Positions 15,192 through 23,099 of a stretch of 64,000 bases of DNA are shown one piece after another. Position numbers and translations under genes: made by a program. The stretch spans positions 1 through 64,000 of the IMG/VR virus record IMGVR_UViG_3300044535_001062; one strand, given 5' to 3'. Source of the DNA: a virus. The notes beneath the pieces were generated by a model. It ran no database searches and was not told the origin of the DNA. It saw nothing but the letters and a program-made list of their open reading frames with translations. How positions within the stretch are numbered: position 1 is the first letter of the stretch; each line of letters opens with the position of its first letter.

Positions 15192-17041
15192 TGGAGACAG
15201 TAGTTTATGACGTGGAAAACTTTCCGAACTTTATTAGTTATTATGATGTAAACATCGATACCGGAGAAGAACATGAATTTGTAATTCACGAAAGCAGAAA
15301 TGATTACGATGAATTGTACAAGTATCTTTCAACTCCACGATATTACGTAGGATATAACAATGCGTTCTACGACCGGGAAGTCAAAGAAAGGCTCGTGGAT
15401 AATTATCACACGAACAAAAAGATGCCGATCAAAATGTTCTTGAATCACTTTCACCGGGGCATGCAGGAATACATTGCAAACGATGAGAGAGTGTTCTACA
15501 ATGGCGAAGAAGAAATTGATTTGTATCTCATTAATCACTTCAACAATAAAGCCAGAAGCACATCGCTGAAAGCTTTACAGGTATCTATCTTCTGGCCAAA
15601 CGTACAGGATATGCCAATCGGACATAATTCCATAATCACAGAAGATATGATTCCGATGATTCTGGAGTACAATCGAAACGATGTATTGAGTACCAAGGCT
15701 TTTTATGAACTGTGCTTGAAGCAAATTGAGTTTCGTGTACAACAAGGTAAAGCATACAAGAAAAACCTTATCAACAAACCGGATACAGCAATCGGTGAGG
15801 AAATCTTCATGCACTATCTTTATGAGAAATCCGGACTGACCAAAAAGAAACTCAAAGAGATGGTCAAAGAGGATCACAACATCGAGCTATCGAAGTGTAT
15901 TCTACCATACGTTAAATTCAAAAGCCACGAATTCAACAGACTTCTTGACCAGGTAAGATGGACTGTAGTCAATCAGAATCAGAAACTGATTTACTCAGTG
16001 AATTACAAAGGCTTCAAGTATGATTATGGTGTAGGCGGTATTCACGGATGCGTTAGCCCGGGGATCTATGATTCAACAATCGACAAAGTTATTATTGACT
16101 TCGATGTGAAGTCATACTATCCTAACCTAGCTATCGAGAATGGCCTGCATCCAAAGCATATCCCAAAAGATGTATTCATTGATACGTACAAAAAAATATT
16201 TTTAGAACGTGTAGAATCTCAAAAGAAAAAAGACAAGACCAAGGATGCCGGATTGAAACTGGCTTTGAATGGTATCTTTGGAAAGACCGGAGAACAAACG
16301 AGTGCATTTTATGACAGATATTACTTCTATTCGATTACACTGAACGGTCAATTACTCTTGTCCATGCTTGCCGAGAGATACTCAGATGAAGTCGATGGGC
16401 TTCAGATTCTCCAAATCAATACCGATGGTATTACAATCCGAGTCCCCAGGCGCAATTTGAAGCAGGTCATGGACATCAACGATCGCTGGATGAAAGTCAC
16501 CAATCTGATACTCGAACACAAAGAGTACAAGAAGATGGTAATTCGTGATGTAAATAATTATTTAGCGGTCGATATTGATGGAGATGTCAAGAAAAAAGGT
16601 ATCTTTGAAACCGTAAAACAATACCACAAAGACAACAGTTTTCTAGTGGTTCCAATGGCTCTTGAAAAATTTTATCTTGACGGCACTCCGGTGGAAGAAA
16701 CGATACGCAGCAACAAAAACATTTACGATTTTTGCGGTAGGTACAAAGCATACAAAGGATGGCATGCTCAGTACAACTACTCTAAAGAGGGAGAAGTAAT
16801 AACCGAGAATCACGGCAGGATATTGCGTTTCTTTCCGATAACGATTGGTGGAGGGGTATCATTCAAAATCAATCAAGATGGAAGAATACATCATCTTCTA
16901 GCCGGACAAAGAACAATGATCTTTAACAGATACTTCGAAGTAGATAAGTTCGAGAATTACAATGTAAACTACGACTTCTACGTGGAAGAGTGCAGAAAAA
17001 TAATGGACGAAATAGAACCTAAACAACTAACCTTTTTTTAA
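15191..17041 (+). CDS. Family B DNA polymerase with 3'-5' exonuclease
   Basis: 616 aa, short for family B. Exo I is DVE (D7, E9), Exo II has N56 to D61 (NNAFYD), and Exo III is YNRND (160-164). The YxGG-like segment YGVGGIHG (279-286) precedes motif A IDFDVKSYYPN (302-312), motif B KLALNGIFGK (356-365) and motif C INTDGI (409-414). In motif C the usual DTD reads NTD, a variant seen in several phage polymerases. It replicates the phage genome with the primase-helicase. No terminal-protein gene was recognised, so RNA priming by the upstream enzyme is more likely than protein priming. Confidence 0.92.
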   Translation: METVVYDVENFPNFISYYDVNIDTGEEHEFVIHESRNDYDELYKYLSTPRYYVGYNNAFYDREVKERLVDNYHTNKKMPIKMFLNHFHRGMQEYIANDERVFYNGEEEIDLYLINHFNNKARSTSLKALQVSIFWPNVQDMPIGHNSIITEDMIPMILEYNRNDVLSTKAFYELCLKQIEFRVQQGKAYKKNLINKPDTAIGEEIFMHYLYEKSGLTKKKLKEMVKEDHNIELSKCILPYVKFKSHEFNRLLDQVRWTVVNQNQKLIYSVNYKGFKYDYGVGGIHGCVSPGIYDSTIDKVIIDFDVKSYYPNLAIENGLHPKHIPKDVFIDTYKKIFLERVESQKKKDKTKDAGLKLALNGIFGKTGEQTSAFYDRYYFYSITLNGQLLLSMLAERYSDEVDGLQILQINTDGITIRVPRRNLKQVMDINDRWMKVTNLILEHKEYKKMVIRDVNNYLAVDIDGDVKKKGIFETVKQYHKDNSFLVVPMALEKFYLDGTPVEETIRSNKNIYDFCGRYKAYKGWHAQYNYSKEGEVITENHGRILRFFPITIGGGVSFKINQDGRIHHLLAGQRTMIFNRYFEVDKFENYNVNYDFYVEECRKIMDEIEPKQLTFF

Positions 17042-17042
17042 A

Positions 17043-17555
17043 ATGATAACCATAAAAGAATACACCGAAGAAGTAGTCAAGACGATTACTAAAAAACTAA
17101 AACTTGATTCGTTTCAGAGACTGGAATTACTCAAAGAAGTTCGCAACTTGGAAAACTACAAAATCTATCGCAACAAAATCGTCAGCCCTACGGTCAAGTA
17201 CAATCCAAACAAGAACCGCAAAAAATCCTCACATATCAATATGTATTCGTTAATCGAAGCCGACAGAAAGCTTATGGAAGATGCGGTGCGAATCAGTCAT
17301 CTGGACATTGATAAATATGTGATCAATAGCCGGGAAGGTGAATACGTAGATTGTCGCAGAATGATTATGGCTGTGATGAGAATACACCTTGGTTACTCTC
17401 TGAGTAAAGTCGGAAAAATATTTAACAAGGATCACTCGAGTATCATCCACAATGTTAAAAAGCACAATGACTTTTTGATTACCGATAAAGTATACTCAAG
17501 GAGATTTCAAAAATATTTGGATTGCGTTAAAGAAAGCAGTCCGGTTTTCATGTGA
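17043..17555 (+). CDS. DnaA domain IV-like DNA-binding protein
   Basis: 170 aa. The C-terminal third (about residues 100-160, VDCRRMIMAVMRIHLGYSLS, then GKIFNKDHSSIIHNVKKH) is a DnaA domain IV-type helix-turn-helix including the DHSS signature loop, but the AAA+ ATPase domain is absent. It probably binds DnaA boxes, perhaps at the phage origin or as a competitor of host DnaA. The single TTATCCACA seen is at 8464. It is the last gene of the plus arm, ending at the convergent terminator. Confidence 0.8.
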   Translation: MITIKEYTEEVVKTITKKLKLDSFQRLELLKEVRNLENYKIYRNKIVSPTVKYNPNKNRKKSSHINMYSLIEADRKLMEDAVRISHLDIDKYVINSREGEYVDCRRMIMAVMRIHLGYSLSKVGKIFNKDHSSIIHNVKKHNDFLITDKVYSRRFQKYLDCVKESSPVFM

Positions 17556-17570
17556 TTTGTTGGTTTGAAG

Positions 17571-17603
17571 TGGAGAGGTTGGTTACCTCTCCATTTTTAT
17601 TTC
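17571..17603 (+). terminator. Convergent terminator between replication and late arms
   Basis: A 9-bp stem, TGGAGAGGT with ACCTCTCCA (17571-17593, loop TGGTT), is followed on the plus strand by TTTTTATTTC. It ends the replication operon, and the stop codon of the terminase gene on the other strand lies inside the stem. Confidence 0.85.
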
Positions 17604-19421
17604 TTTCCAAACACGCACTGCCTTGCCATCAACCATTTCAATCATAGGAATCTTTTTGGTTACCGTTTCCGGTCCTACATCACGTTTACCCTTTTCAATT
17701 ATCTGGCGGTGATATATTTCACACGATACCATTGCATCCACGATGTCAGTGTTATCTGCTAGATAATTTTTAGCCTCTTCGATCATCTCAATAAAGTACA
17801 CTGAGTCATAATACTTTCTGAAGTAATCAATAATATAAGCATTTGCCCTTTCGCCTGTGTGGTCATTCTTGTACCAACCAAATCCTTTGTCACCAGAATA
17901 GAAAGACTTTCCTAAGAGGGACGGTTTTGGAGCCAGCAAATCAAGTCTGTTCTGTGACTTGTATTGATCAAGTATCACACCTCCCCGGTTAACTTCTATC
18001 ATGACTTTTGCTCTTCCGTAGTAATCCTGCAGCAAGATATTGTTACGCATGATTATATCCGGATCCAGGGCCCTTTCTTTATAGAAAGCCACGTATCGAT
18101 TTGTATCAATGTTCTTGATGGTTATGCAGTTATCGGAGCCGTCATTCAGTTTAGAAGACACGAATGGAATTGGATCCATTCCGGCAACATACTTGTGCAA
18201 TGGATTGTATCTTTCAAGAATATAAATTTTACCGCCTTTCATGGGGGTAACATCAATTTTTTCTGTATTTATATTTCTGACCAATTCGCATTTCTCAATT
18301 GGCGGTGGATTGCCCAATAATATTCTTTCCTGGTGCTGAAGCTTACTCATTACATCTGCCGGCATAGCACCCTTGGCATTCGCACTAAACACCTCTTGGA
18401 TATCCAAAGGATACTGTTTGATAAATGATTCCAGATGCGACTTATCTTCGAGCTTGTCGAGGTTTTCTCTGGTTCTCATTATCCATTCAGTAGCCATCTT
18501 TTCATCGCTGTGTCCATTGGGACAGAGATTTAGTATGTTTCCTGTCTCTTTACCTTTTTCGTCTAGCTCTGGAGCAGCAGTAATACCCATCCATCCCGGA
18601 AGAAAAACAGTGAGCATCTTAATGATCTCTGCGTTCTTCCATAGTTCAGAACCTTTTTTCTGACCAATAACCGAAGATTCCCCGGCACTTCCCCCCATTA
18701 CAATGGGAGCCACTTTCATAAAACCCTTTTTAGTAGAAGCCTGTGCTGACCTATGAACTACGTCTGCTTTCGGATGCAAAAAGAACTCATCTAAGAAGAT
18801 ATGCATCGCACGGAATGCTTCCAGTGATTGAGGTGAATCTACCGTGTCCCTGGTGATAATCTTTGAGTCCAATCCGGATATCGTTCCGGTTTTTGTATCC
18901 AGTCGCCCCATGTGCAGATAACCGCTCTGTCTAGTAGAGATAATAGCCGGACGGATAAACTCATCCAGTCCGTCAAAGATTACCCTTGTCTTATCTTTAT
19001 ACATTTCCTCCAGACGTGTTTTGTCTGCCGAGGTAAGAAGTGAAGTCGAGCCGGGGTTTGTCAGAGCGATCCAGACGGGTATCACGCCTCCGAATGTCAA
19101 TGACAACCCGGCTTCCCTTCGTTTTGTTACCATTAAATCCCAAAAAGTTTTTCTAGCGTTCTCATAAGAACCATAGATCAAATCATCTAAATCACGCCAC
19201 TGCGGTCTCATCCTACGACCAGTAGCATCTTTGATAATAGCCTGTGTTAAAAAGAAGTAGTGTGCTCCGGTCAGACCGAACTTACCTTCTATCCAATGCT
19301 CGTTTGTCTCTCTTCCCCACCAAAGTTCTTTTTCTTTTCTGGTAGCGTTCGGATCGAGAGCATGCTTTGCAGCCCACTTTTCATAGACAAACTTAGATGA
19401 ATTTGATTTTTCTAGAATCAT
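17583..19421 (-). CDS. terL: Terminase large subunit
   Basis: 612 aa. The ATPase domain has a deviant Walker A, VTKRREAGLS (98-107), and Walker B HIFLDE (207-212). The RNase H-like nuclease domain is marked by VAGMDP (D416), VMIEVN (E476) and a late Asp near DIVDAM (about 559-562). It packages DNA into the prohead through the portal. It sits at the far end of the late arm, away from portal and capsid, and overlaps the upstream gene by 4 nt. Start ATG at 19421. Confidence 0.92.
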   Translation of the reverse strand: MILEKSNSSKFVYEKWAAKHALDPNATRKEKELWWGRETNEHWIEGKFGLTGAHYFFLTQAIIKDATGRRMRPQWRDLDDLIYGSYENARKTFWDLMVTKRREAGLSLTFGGVIPVWIALTNPGSTSLLTSADKTRLEEMYKDKTRVIFDGLDEFIRPAIISTRQSGYLHMGRLDTKTGTISGLDSKIITRDTVDSPQSLEAFRAMHIFLDEFFLHPKADVVHRSAQASTKKGFMKVAPIVMGGSAGESSVIGQKKGSELWKNAEIIKMLTVFLPGWMGITAAPELDEKGKETGNILNLCPNGHSDEKMATEWIMRTRENLDKLEDKSHLESFIKQYPLDIQEVFSANAKGAMPADVMSKLQHQERILLGNPPPIEKCELVRNINTEKIDVTPMKGGKIYILERYNPLHKYVAGMDPIPFVSSKLNDGSDNCITIKNIDTNRYVAFYKERALDPDIIMRNNILLQDYYGRAKVMIEVNRGGVILDQYKSQNRLDLLAPKPSLLGKSFYSGDKGFGWYKNDHTGERANAYIIDYFRKYYDSVYFIEMIEEAKNYLADNTDIVDAMVSCEIYHRQIIEKGKRDVGPETVTKKIPMIEMVDGKAVRVWKEIKMER

Positions 19422-19741
19422 TTTTTAGTTTTTGAAGCTGTCCTGTCTAGAAACGAACCTTCTTTTTCGTCTGGCTCATCATCCGGATATGCTTCTAGAA
19501 GTGCTAGCTTGAGAGATTTATTTATTTTGTCACCAGCCTGTAGCAACTGAAACAATGCTTTGAAGTACGGATCGTCCAGATCAATTGTTTTTGTTTTTAC
19601 ACCATCCATCAACTGCTTGGAAGCAGATACTAGAGTAGCATAAAAATCCTTTGCCGGATCAAACATTTGAACCTGCAGACGGTCAATTGCTTCCTGTTCA
19701 GATATTCCTTCAGTCTGTAGGAATTTTTTAAGCTTGTCCAT
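19418..19741 (-). CDS. Candidate terminase small subunit
   Basis: 107 aa, mostly helical (MDKLKKFLQTEGISEQEAID), with an acidic/basic C-terminus. Its position, overlapping the large subunit start by 4 nt, is the usual one for TerS, but no helix-turn-helix could be defined with confidence. It overlaps the 55-aa gene upstream by 14 nt. Confidence 0.45.
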   Translation of the reverse strand: MDKLKKFLQTEGISEQEAIDRLQVQMFDPAKDFYATLVSASKQLMDGVKTKTIDLDDPYFKALFQLLQAGDKINKSLKLALLEAYPDDEPDEKEGSFLDRTASKTKK

Positions 19742-19895
19742 TCTTCAGTGACTTAATGTACTTCTTTTGATTTTCGATTTCTTTCTGTGTCTTGTTGGCT
19801 TCGATAGGATTATCGCTAGCTTTGTAATACTCGTGCCAACAAATTAACTGTTCGAGTTTTTTAAACTCATCATCGATCTTCTTTTTGTTGCTCAT
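19728..19895 (-). CDS. 55-aa hypothetical helical protein
   Basis: A short charged protein (MSNKKKIDDEFKKLEQLICW), probably one or two helices. Frame and spacing fit the operon: it ends 14 nt inside the next gene. Function unknown. Confidence 0.55.
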   Translation of the reverse strand: MSNKKKIDDEFKKLEQLICWHEYYKASDNPIEANKTQKEIENQKKYIKSLKNGQA

Positions 19896-19905
19896 GCTTA
19901 GAAAC

Positions 19906-20217
19906 TTATTTGATTTGTTTTACCTTCAATAAAATTAAATATCCGATTAAATCGGTAATCGTGTCTTCTGCGTCATCTGATTGCTGATTCATTAAACGAT
20001 TCAGCTTGTCATCGATTCTTACCTTCAATTGTTCTTCGCTGCTGGATTTACTGAAAACCCTAACCGGGTTCAGTGCAGAATTTCCGTACTTTCTGTTCTT
20101 TTCCAACAGAAGTTCTTTGATGTTATCACAAACAAGTGCGATTTTTTCTTTGGTAGTGTCTACCTCTTCCTGTTTAGAATCAGTCCTAGAACTAACCCTA
20201 CTATCAAAATAATCCAT
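19906..20217 (-). CDS. DUF1599 / nucleotide-modification-associated domain protein
   Basis: 103 aa from the ATG at 20217, which is preceded by GGAG at a suitable distance; an in-frame TTG lies at 20229. The segment LLLEKNRKYGNSALNPVRVFS (about residues 36-56), then a DKLNRLMN helix and DAEDTITDLIGYLILLK is the pattern of DUF1599 (Nmad1-type, MazG-like helical) proteins found in Bacteroidota and their phages. A nucleotide-handling role is family-level inference. Its 5' part overlaps the spanin gene by 58 nt in another frame. Confidence 0.7.
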   Translation of the reverse strand: MDYFDSRVSSRTDSKQEEVDTTKEKIALVCDNIKELLLEKNRKYGNSALNPVRVFSKSSSEEQLKVRIDDKLNRLMNQQSDDAEDTITDLIGYLILLKVKQIK

Positions 20218-20576
20218 AATAAACTCCAATTTGTCTTTGAAACATAAACTACCTTCCCGGGAACCGGCACGTTTAATTTTAATGTATCTCTGTACAGTAA
20301 TGTGTCGGCCTTGTAAATAACTTTGAATTTGTCCTTGTATTTGGTTACAATGAAACGCTTGGTTTCAATAACAGTGTCTCTGTCGATTATAAATGAGTCC
20401 CGGTATTCCGGAACGATGATTTTCTTTTCGATGTAAAACGTATCTCTGAACCAAGTTGTATCACGCTCTATGAACTCCGGATGCTTTTTCACAATTCTAT
20501 CGAAACGCTTTCTCGCATCACACGAAACGAGTATCAATAGCGTTGATAGTAGAATGAAAAATCTAGAAAAATTCAT
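20160..20576 (-). CDS. Putative unimolecular spanin (u-spanin)
   Basis: 138 aa from the ATG at 20576. A lipoprotein signal (MNFSRFFILLSTLLILVSC, lipobox LVSC with Cys19) is followed by a charged beta-rich periplasmic region with repeated RDT/YRD segments. A C-terminal transmembrane helix (about 118-134, SLLWIILIVGLVLGLIL) and a basic tail end it. An outer-membrane lipid anchor plus an inner-membrane helix in one chain is the defining layout of u-spanins (T1 gp11 type), which fuse the two membranes in the last step of lysis of Gram-negative hosts. The -7 element lies 3 nt before the ATG. Confidence 0.8.
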   Translation of the reverse strand: MNFSRFFILLSTLLILVSCDARKRFDRIVKKHPEFIERDTTWFRDTFYIEKKIIVPEYRDSFIIDRDTVIETKRFIVTKYKDKFKVIYKADTLLYRDTLKLNVPVPGKVVYVSKTNWSLLWIILIVGLVLGLILNRKR

Positions 20577-20579
20577 GCA

Positions 20580-20587
20580 CAAATATA
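20580..20587 (-). promoter_or_regulatory. -7 element TATATTTG 3 nt before the spanin ATG
   Basis: A perfect TAnnTTTG on the minus strand, with a near-consensus -33 (TTTC) about 19 nt upstream. Transcription would begin at or next to the ATG. Confidence 0.55.
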
Positions 20588-20618
20588 TTGAATAATGATG
20601 AGTGTGGAAAGAAAAGAT

Positions 20619-20894
20619 TTATTTTTTTGTTGATTTTCCGTTTGCTCCCTGGCGTGCACGGTTTGTTTTTCTTTTCTCTAAGACCATCTTTCCGTCCTTA
20701 GTATGACTTAAGTCTTTTCCGGCAGCGTGACGCTTGCCATAAATGCCACGTTTTCTTGCTTCTCTGTTTAATTCTACTCTACGGTCTACTTCTTCTGACT
20801 TTTTATTGTATTCTTTCTGATACCCCAGATCACGCCCAGTAGCTTTGTTCGAGCCCGGACGTTTATTTTTTCCTACGATTGCGTTCTTTGCCAT
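20619..20894 (-). CDS. Small basic phage protein with SHTKDG motif
   Basis: 91 aa, strongly Lys/Arg-rich. The C-terminal pattern RHAAGKDLSHTKDGKMVLEK followed by NRARQGANGKSTKK matches short basic proteins I associate with tailed-phage virions and terminase neighbourhoods. The role is unproven; DNA or capsid binding is inferred from charge. Confidence 0.55.
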   Translation of the reverse strand: MAKNAIVGKNKRPGSNKATGRDLGYQKEYNKKSEEVDRRVELNREARKRGIYGKRHAAGKDLSHTKDGKMVLEKRKTNRARQGANGKSTKK

Positions 20895-20955
20895 TTGTTA
20901 TTACAAACATAATCCCGGAAATGAACAATATGATAACAATTCCGGACAACTCATA

Positions 20956-21342
20956 CTATTTTCTAAATTTTGCCACCTTCTTTGCAATTGTTTTTGGTTG
21001 CGATACAAATTGCTTTCCGGCTTTATTTCCTGCGGCCTTAACTCTATTGGTCGCAGCCTTTTCTCCTGCGCTCAGTGATTTCCAAGCTGCATCTGGAAGA
21101 TATCTTTTCTTGCCTTTGCTTGGTGTGTTGTCTGATGTGCGCCATTTTTCTTTTGTCCACTTGGATAAAGATGTTTCTGATTTTGGACCAGAGTAACTTC
21201 CTCCGGACTTTTTATATTTCTGAACTGCGAGCTGTGCTTTGCGAGCTGACCATTCACCAGGATCACCGCCTTTACTACTGGCCTTCACTTCGGAAACAAT
21301 ACGTTTCCATTTTGCCGGATCCTTTTTTACTGCGGTTTTCAT
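20956..21342 (-). CDS. DUF5872-like basic protein
   Basis: 128 aa. The order GDPGEWSARKAQLAVQKYKK (about residues 25-44), SLSKWTKEKWRT, then RYLPDAAWKSLSAGEKAATN (about 84-103) is the pattern of the DUF5872-type family found in phages and some giant viruses. The basic C-terminus suggests nucleic-acid contact in the virion. Its start overlaps the stop of the 48-aa gene upstream. Confidence 0.65.
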   Translation of the reverse strand: MKTAVKKDPAKWKRIVSEVKASSKGGDPGEWSARKAQLAVQKYKKSGGSYSGPKSETSLSKWTKEKWRTSDNTPSKGKKRYLPDAAWKSLSAGEKAATNRVKAAGNKAGKQFVSQPKTIAKKVAKFRK

Positions 21343-21485
21343 CGACCTTGACCTCGATAAGCTTTTTTGTAGTTCTTGCTGCTCTTCAGTGAGCTATTTT
21401 TCTTTTTGGAAACAACCCCCGGTCTTTTAACCGAGGGCTTTGGTTTCCATTTACTTAGTTCTTTTGTGGCTTTAGCTTTAGCCAT
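21339..21485 (-). CDS. 48-aa Lys-rich protein
   Basis: A very basic small protein (MAKAKATKELSKWKPKPSVK) ending in KKAYRGQGR. ATGA-coupled to the DUF5872-like gene. One of the run of tiny basic proteins. Confidence 0.55.
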   Translation of the reverse strand: MAKAKATKELSKWKPKPSVKRPGVVSKKKNSSLKSSKNYKKAYRGQGR

Positions 21486-21486
21486 T

Positions 21487-21771
21487 TTATTTCTTTTTCT
21501 TCTTGCCTATTGGAATTCTGACACCTACTTCAGCACTGTATCCACCATACGAACCATAACCATCTTTACCGAAATTGCTACCCAGTTTTACATCTACGTT
21601 TTTCTTAACTGGTATAGTTACGTTCATTCCACCACCCATTTCTTTCCTACCACCGGAACCATAGATTTCAGCCTGGGGCTTTGGTTTAGAAGATTTGGAT
21701 TTTGGACCGTCTTCGGTAAAAATCTTCTTCATGTACTTTTCAGTAGATTTTATAGATTTGCTATTTTTCAT
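21487..21771 (-). CDS. 94-aa Lys/Gly-rich protein
   Basis: From the ATG at 21771 (MKNSKSIKSTEKYMKKIF). A basic N-terminus, a Gly-rich middle (GSGGRKEMGGG), a beta-rich C-terminal segment (NVTIPVKKNVDVKLGSNF) and a Lys tail. A longer frame from 21864 would cover the membrane-protein gene upstream and is rejected. Confidence 0.55.
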   Translation of the reverse strand: MKNSKSIKSTEKYMKKIFTEDGPKSKSSKPKPQAEIYGSGGRKEMGGGMNVTIPVKKNVDVKLGSNFGKDGYGSYGGYSAEVGVRIPIGKKKKK

Positions 21772-21941
21772 TTCTCTTTGATTTTCTTGATGTAGTAAAT
21801 TGCTGCCAACGTACCGGAAATAATTGCGATAAATGCAGCACACATAGAAAATACTGGAAGCCAAGTCGTAGCAAAGTGTATCATTGCTGATGTACCGGAT
21901 ACAACTACCAGTGAATTTGCCGTGGTGTCAGACTGATACAT
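21768..21941 (-). CDS. 57-aa small membrane protein, second holin candidate
   Basis: Two adjoining hydrophobic segments (about 10-30 and 31-50, ending ISGTLAAIYYIKKIKEK) and a basic C-terminal tail. Size and layout fit a small holin or antiholin. It starts on the ATGA overlap with the 74-aa basic gene and ends overlapping the 94-aa gene. Confidence 0.45.
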   Translation of the reverse strand: MYQSDTTANSLVVVSGTSAMIHFATTWLPVFSMCAAFIAIISGTLAAIYYIKKIKEK

Positions 21942-22165
21942 CACTTCTTACTTCCTTTTTTCTTGGTTAAAGCTGTCCACATTTGTTTTGCTGCGGTAGC
22001 TTTTCCAATTTCTTCTGCCTTCTTAGCAGATACACCTTTCTTCTTGTAAGAAGCAGCAACTTTAGAGGCAACAGTTTTAAACTCTTTGCCTTTCCCTTGA
22101 AGATCCTTACCAGCTACTGCTTTCTTAACAATAGCACTGCGCTGTTTTTTAGTTCCGAATGCCAT
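21941..22165 (-). CDS. 74-aa basic protein (GKDLQGKGKEF motif)
   Basis: Lys/Ala-rich. The motif KKAVAGKDLQGKGKEFKTVA (about residues 14-33) followed by KKAEEIGKATAAKQMW resembles a widespread small basic phage protein of unknown role. Likely virion-associated by context. Confidence 0.55.
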   Translation of the reverse strand: MAFGTKKQRSAIVKKAVAGKDLQGKGKEFKTVASKVAASYKKKGVSAKKAEEIGKATAAKQMWTALTKKKGSKK

Positions 22166-22169
22166 GCTA

Positions 22170-22493
22170 TTACTTAATGTATCTTCCTATGCCGAGACCA
22201 GTTTTCTTTTCGGCCTTCTCGATAGTTTTCTGAGCTTTGTTTTGGGCTCTCATTTTAACACCACCTGTTGCAGTAGCACCTCTTTTTTCAATTTTAAAAG
22301 CTTTAGAAGTAGCTTTTTCCATGATCTTATTTGCTCTTTTATATGGCTTTTCAATGGCTTTAACAGCTTTTTTCTGTGAGGATAATTTCACGCCTCCAGT
22401 TGCAGTAGCACCTCTTTTTTCAATTTTATCAGCTTTGGCAATAGCTTTAGACATAATTGATTTGGGCTTAACAGGTTTCATCATATTTTTCAT
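22170..22493 (-). CDS. Lys-rich protein with internal duplication
   Basis: 107 aa from the ATG at 22493; a TTG at 22499 is in frame but overlaps the -7 element. The segment KIEKRGATATGGVK occurs twice (about residues 19-32 and 63-76), each followed by a Lys/Ala-rich helix ending in AIEK or TIEK, so the protein is an internal tandem duplication. At the DNA level a 30-bp direct repeat is exact (22267-22296 and 22399-22428). Function unknown. Confidence 0.6.
   Translation of the reverse strand: MKNMMKPVKPKSIMSKAIAKADKIEKRGATATGGVKLSSQKKAVKAIEKPYKRANKIMEKATSKAFKIEKRGATATGGVKMRAQNKAQKTIEKAEKKTGLGIGRYIK
22267..22428 (-). repeat. 30-bp exact direct repeat inside the Lys-rich gene
   Basis: Copies at 22267-22296 and 22399-22428 encode the repeated GATATGG segment, indicating a recent internal duplication. 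Confidence 0.85.
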
Positions 22494-22496
22494 ACT

Positions 22497-22504
22497 CAAA
22501 TATA
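22497..22504 (-). promoter_or_regulatory. -7 element TATATTTG 3 nt before the ATG at 22493
   Basis: A perfect TAnnTTTG on the minus strand. A GTTG resembling the -33 element lies 20 nt upstream. Confidence 0.55.
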
Positions 22505-22507
22505 AAA

Positions 22508-22621
22508 TTATTTTTTCTTTTTTGCAACTTTCTTCATCATGGCCTTTTTGCTGCCATACATTTCCATACCACCGTACTCAGACATTTTCTTTCCGGCAGC
22601 TTTTTTCATTGGTTTTTTCAT
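22508..22621 (-). CDS. 37-aa Lys/Met-rich peptide
   Basis: Begins MKKPMKKAAGKKMSEYGGME and ends KKVAKKKK. The gene fills the space between its neighbours. Too small for family assignment, but composition matches the basic cluster. Confidence 0.5.
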   Translation of the reverse strand: MKKPMKKAAGKKMSEYGGMEMYGSKKAMMKKVAKKKK

Positions 22622-22634
22622 GTAATCTTTAACT

Positions 22635-23099
22635 TTAAAAATTTTGATCACCTTGTCTTGTTTTACAAGCTTTTGCACTTCCTCCGCAACCAGTTAGCCG
22701 TGCACTCATAACTTTATGAGTTTTCTTAAATGCTTCTTTCACATCTCTTTTAACTCTTCTGAGTTTTGCTCCTGTTTTAGTAGGAGAAGTTGCACGAACT
22801 CTTTTTTTACTCTGTTCTGTAGCTGCAGCTGCCATCTTCACACGTTGTGCTCTACTATAACCAGTTTCTTGACGCATTTCTTTTGTAGATTTGCCTAACT
22901 TACCCCCGACAATTCCTATGGTAGTGCCACCTTTGTTCATTCTTGTTGCACCAAGGGTAGCATCTTTTGAATTCGCCTTATACTTAATAAGACTATTTCC
23001 GCTCTGTGGGTTCAGCTTCTGATTGAAAGAAGCTCTTTTTTCAAATTTGCTAGGTTTAGGTTCACCAGACAATTTTTTATTTGATTTCATTGATTTCAT
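22635..23099 (-). CDS. 154-aa basic protein of the Lys-rich cluster
   Basis: Highly basic throughout, with a Gly/Thr turn region (MNKGGTTIGIVGGKLGK, about residues 54-70), a helical ETGYSRAQRVKMAAAATEQS segment and a C-terminal CGGSAKACK. No family recognised. A DNA-condensing or capsid-lining role is only suggested by charge. It overlaps the preceding gene's stop by 4 nt. Confidence 0.55.
   Translation of the reverse strand: MKSMKSNKKLSGEPKPSKFEKRASFNQKLNPQSGNSLIKYKANSKDATLGATRMNKGGTTIGIVGGKLGKSTKEMRQETGYSRAQRVKMAAAATEQSKKRVRATSPTKTGAKLRRVKRDVKEAFKKTHKVMSARLTGCGGSAKACKTRQGDQNF

Noticed and set aside
13452-17555. Phage-encoded single-subunit RNA polymerase
   Set aside because: No T7- or N4-type RNA polymerase motifs were found in any gene; transcription is probably by the host enzyme, as the promoter motifs suggest.
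21772-21864. N-terminal extension of the 94-aa Lys/Gly-rich protein
   Set aside because: It would cover most of the 57-aa membrane protein gene in another frame; the ATG at 21771 gives a normal operon overlap.
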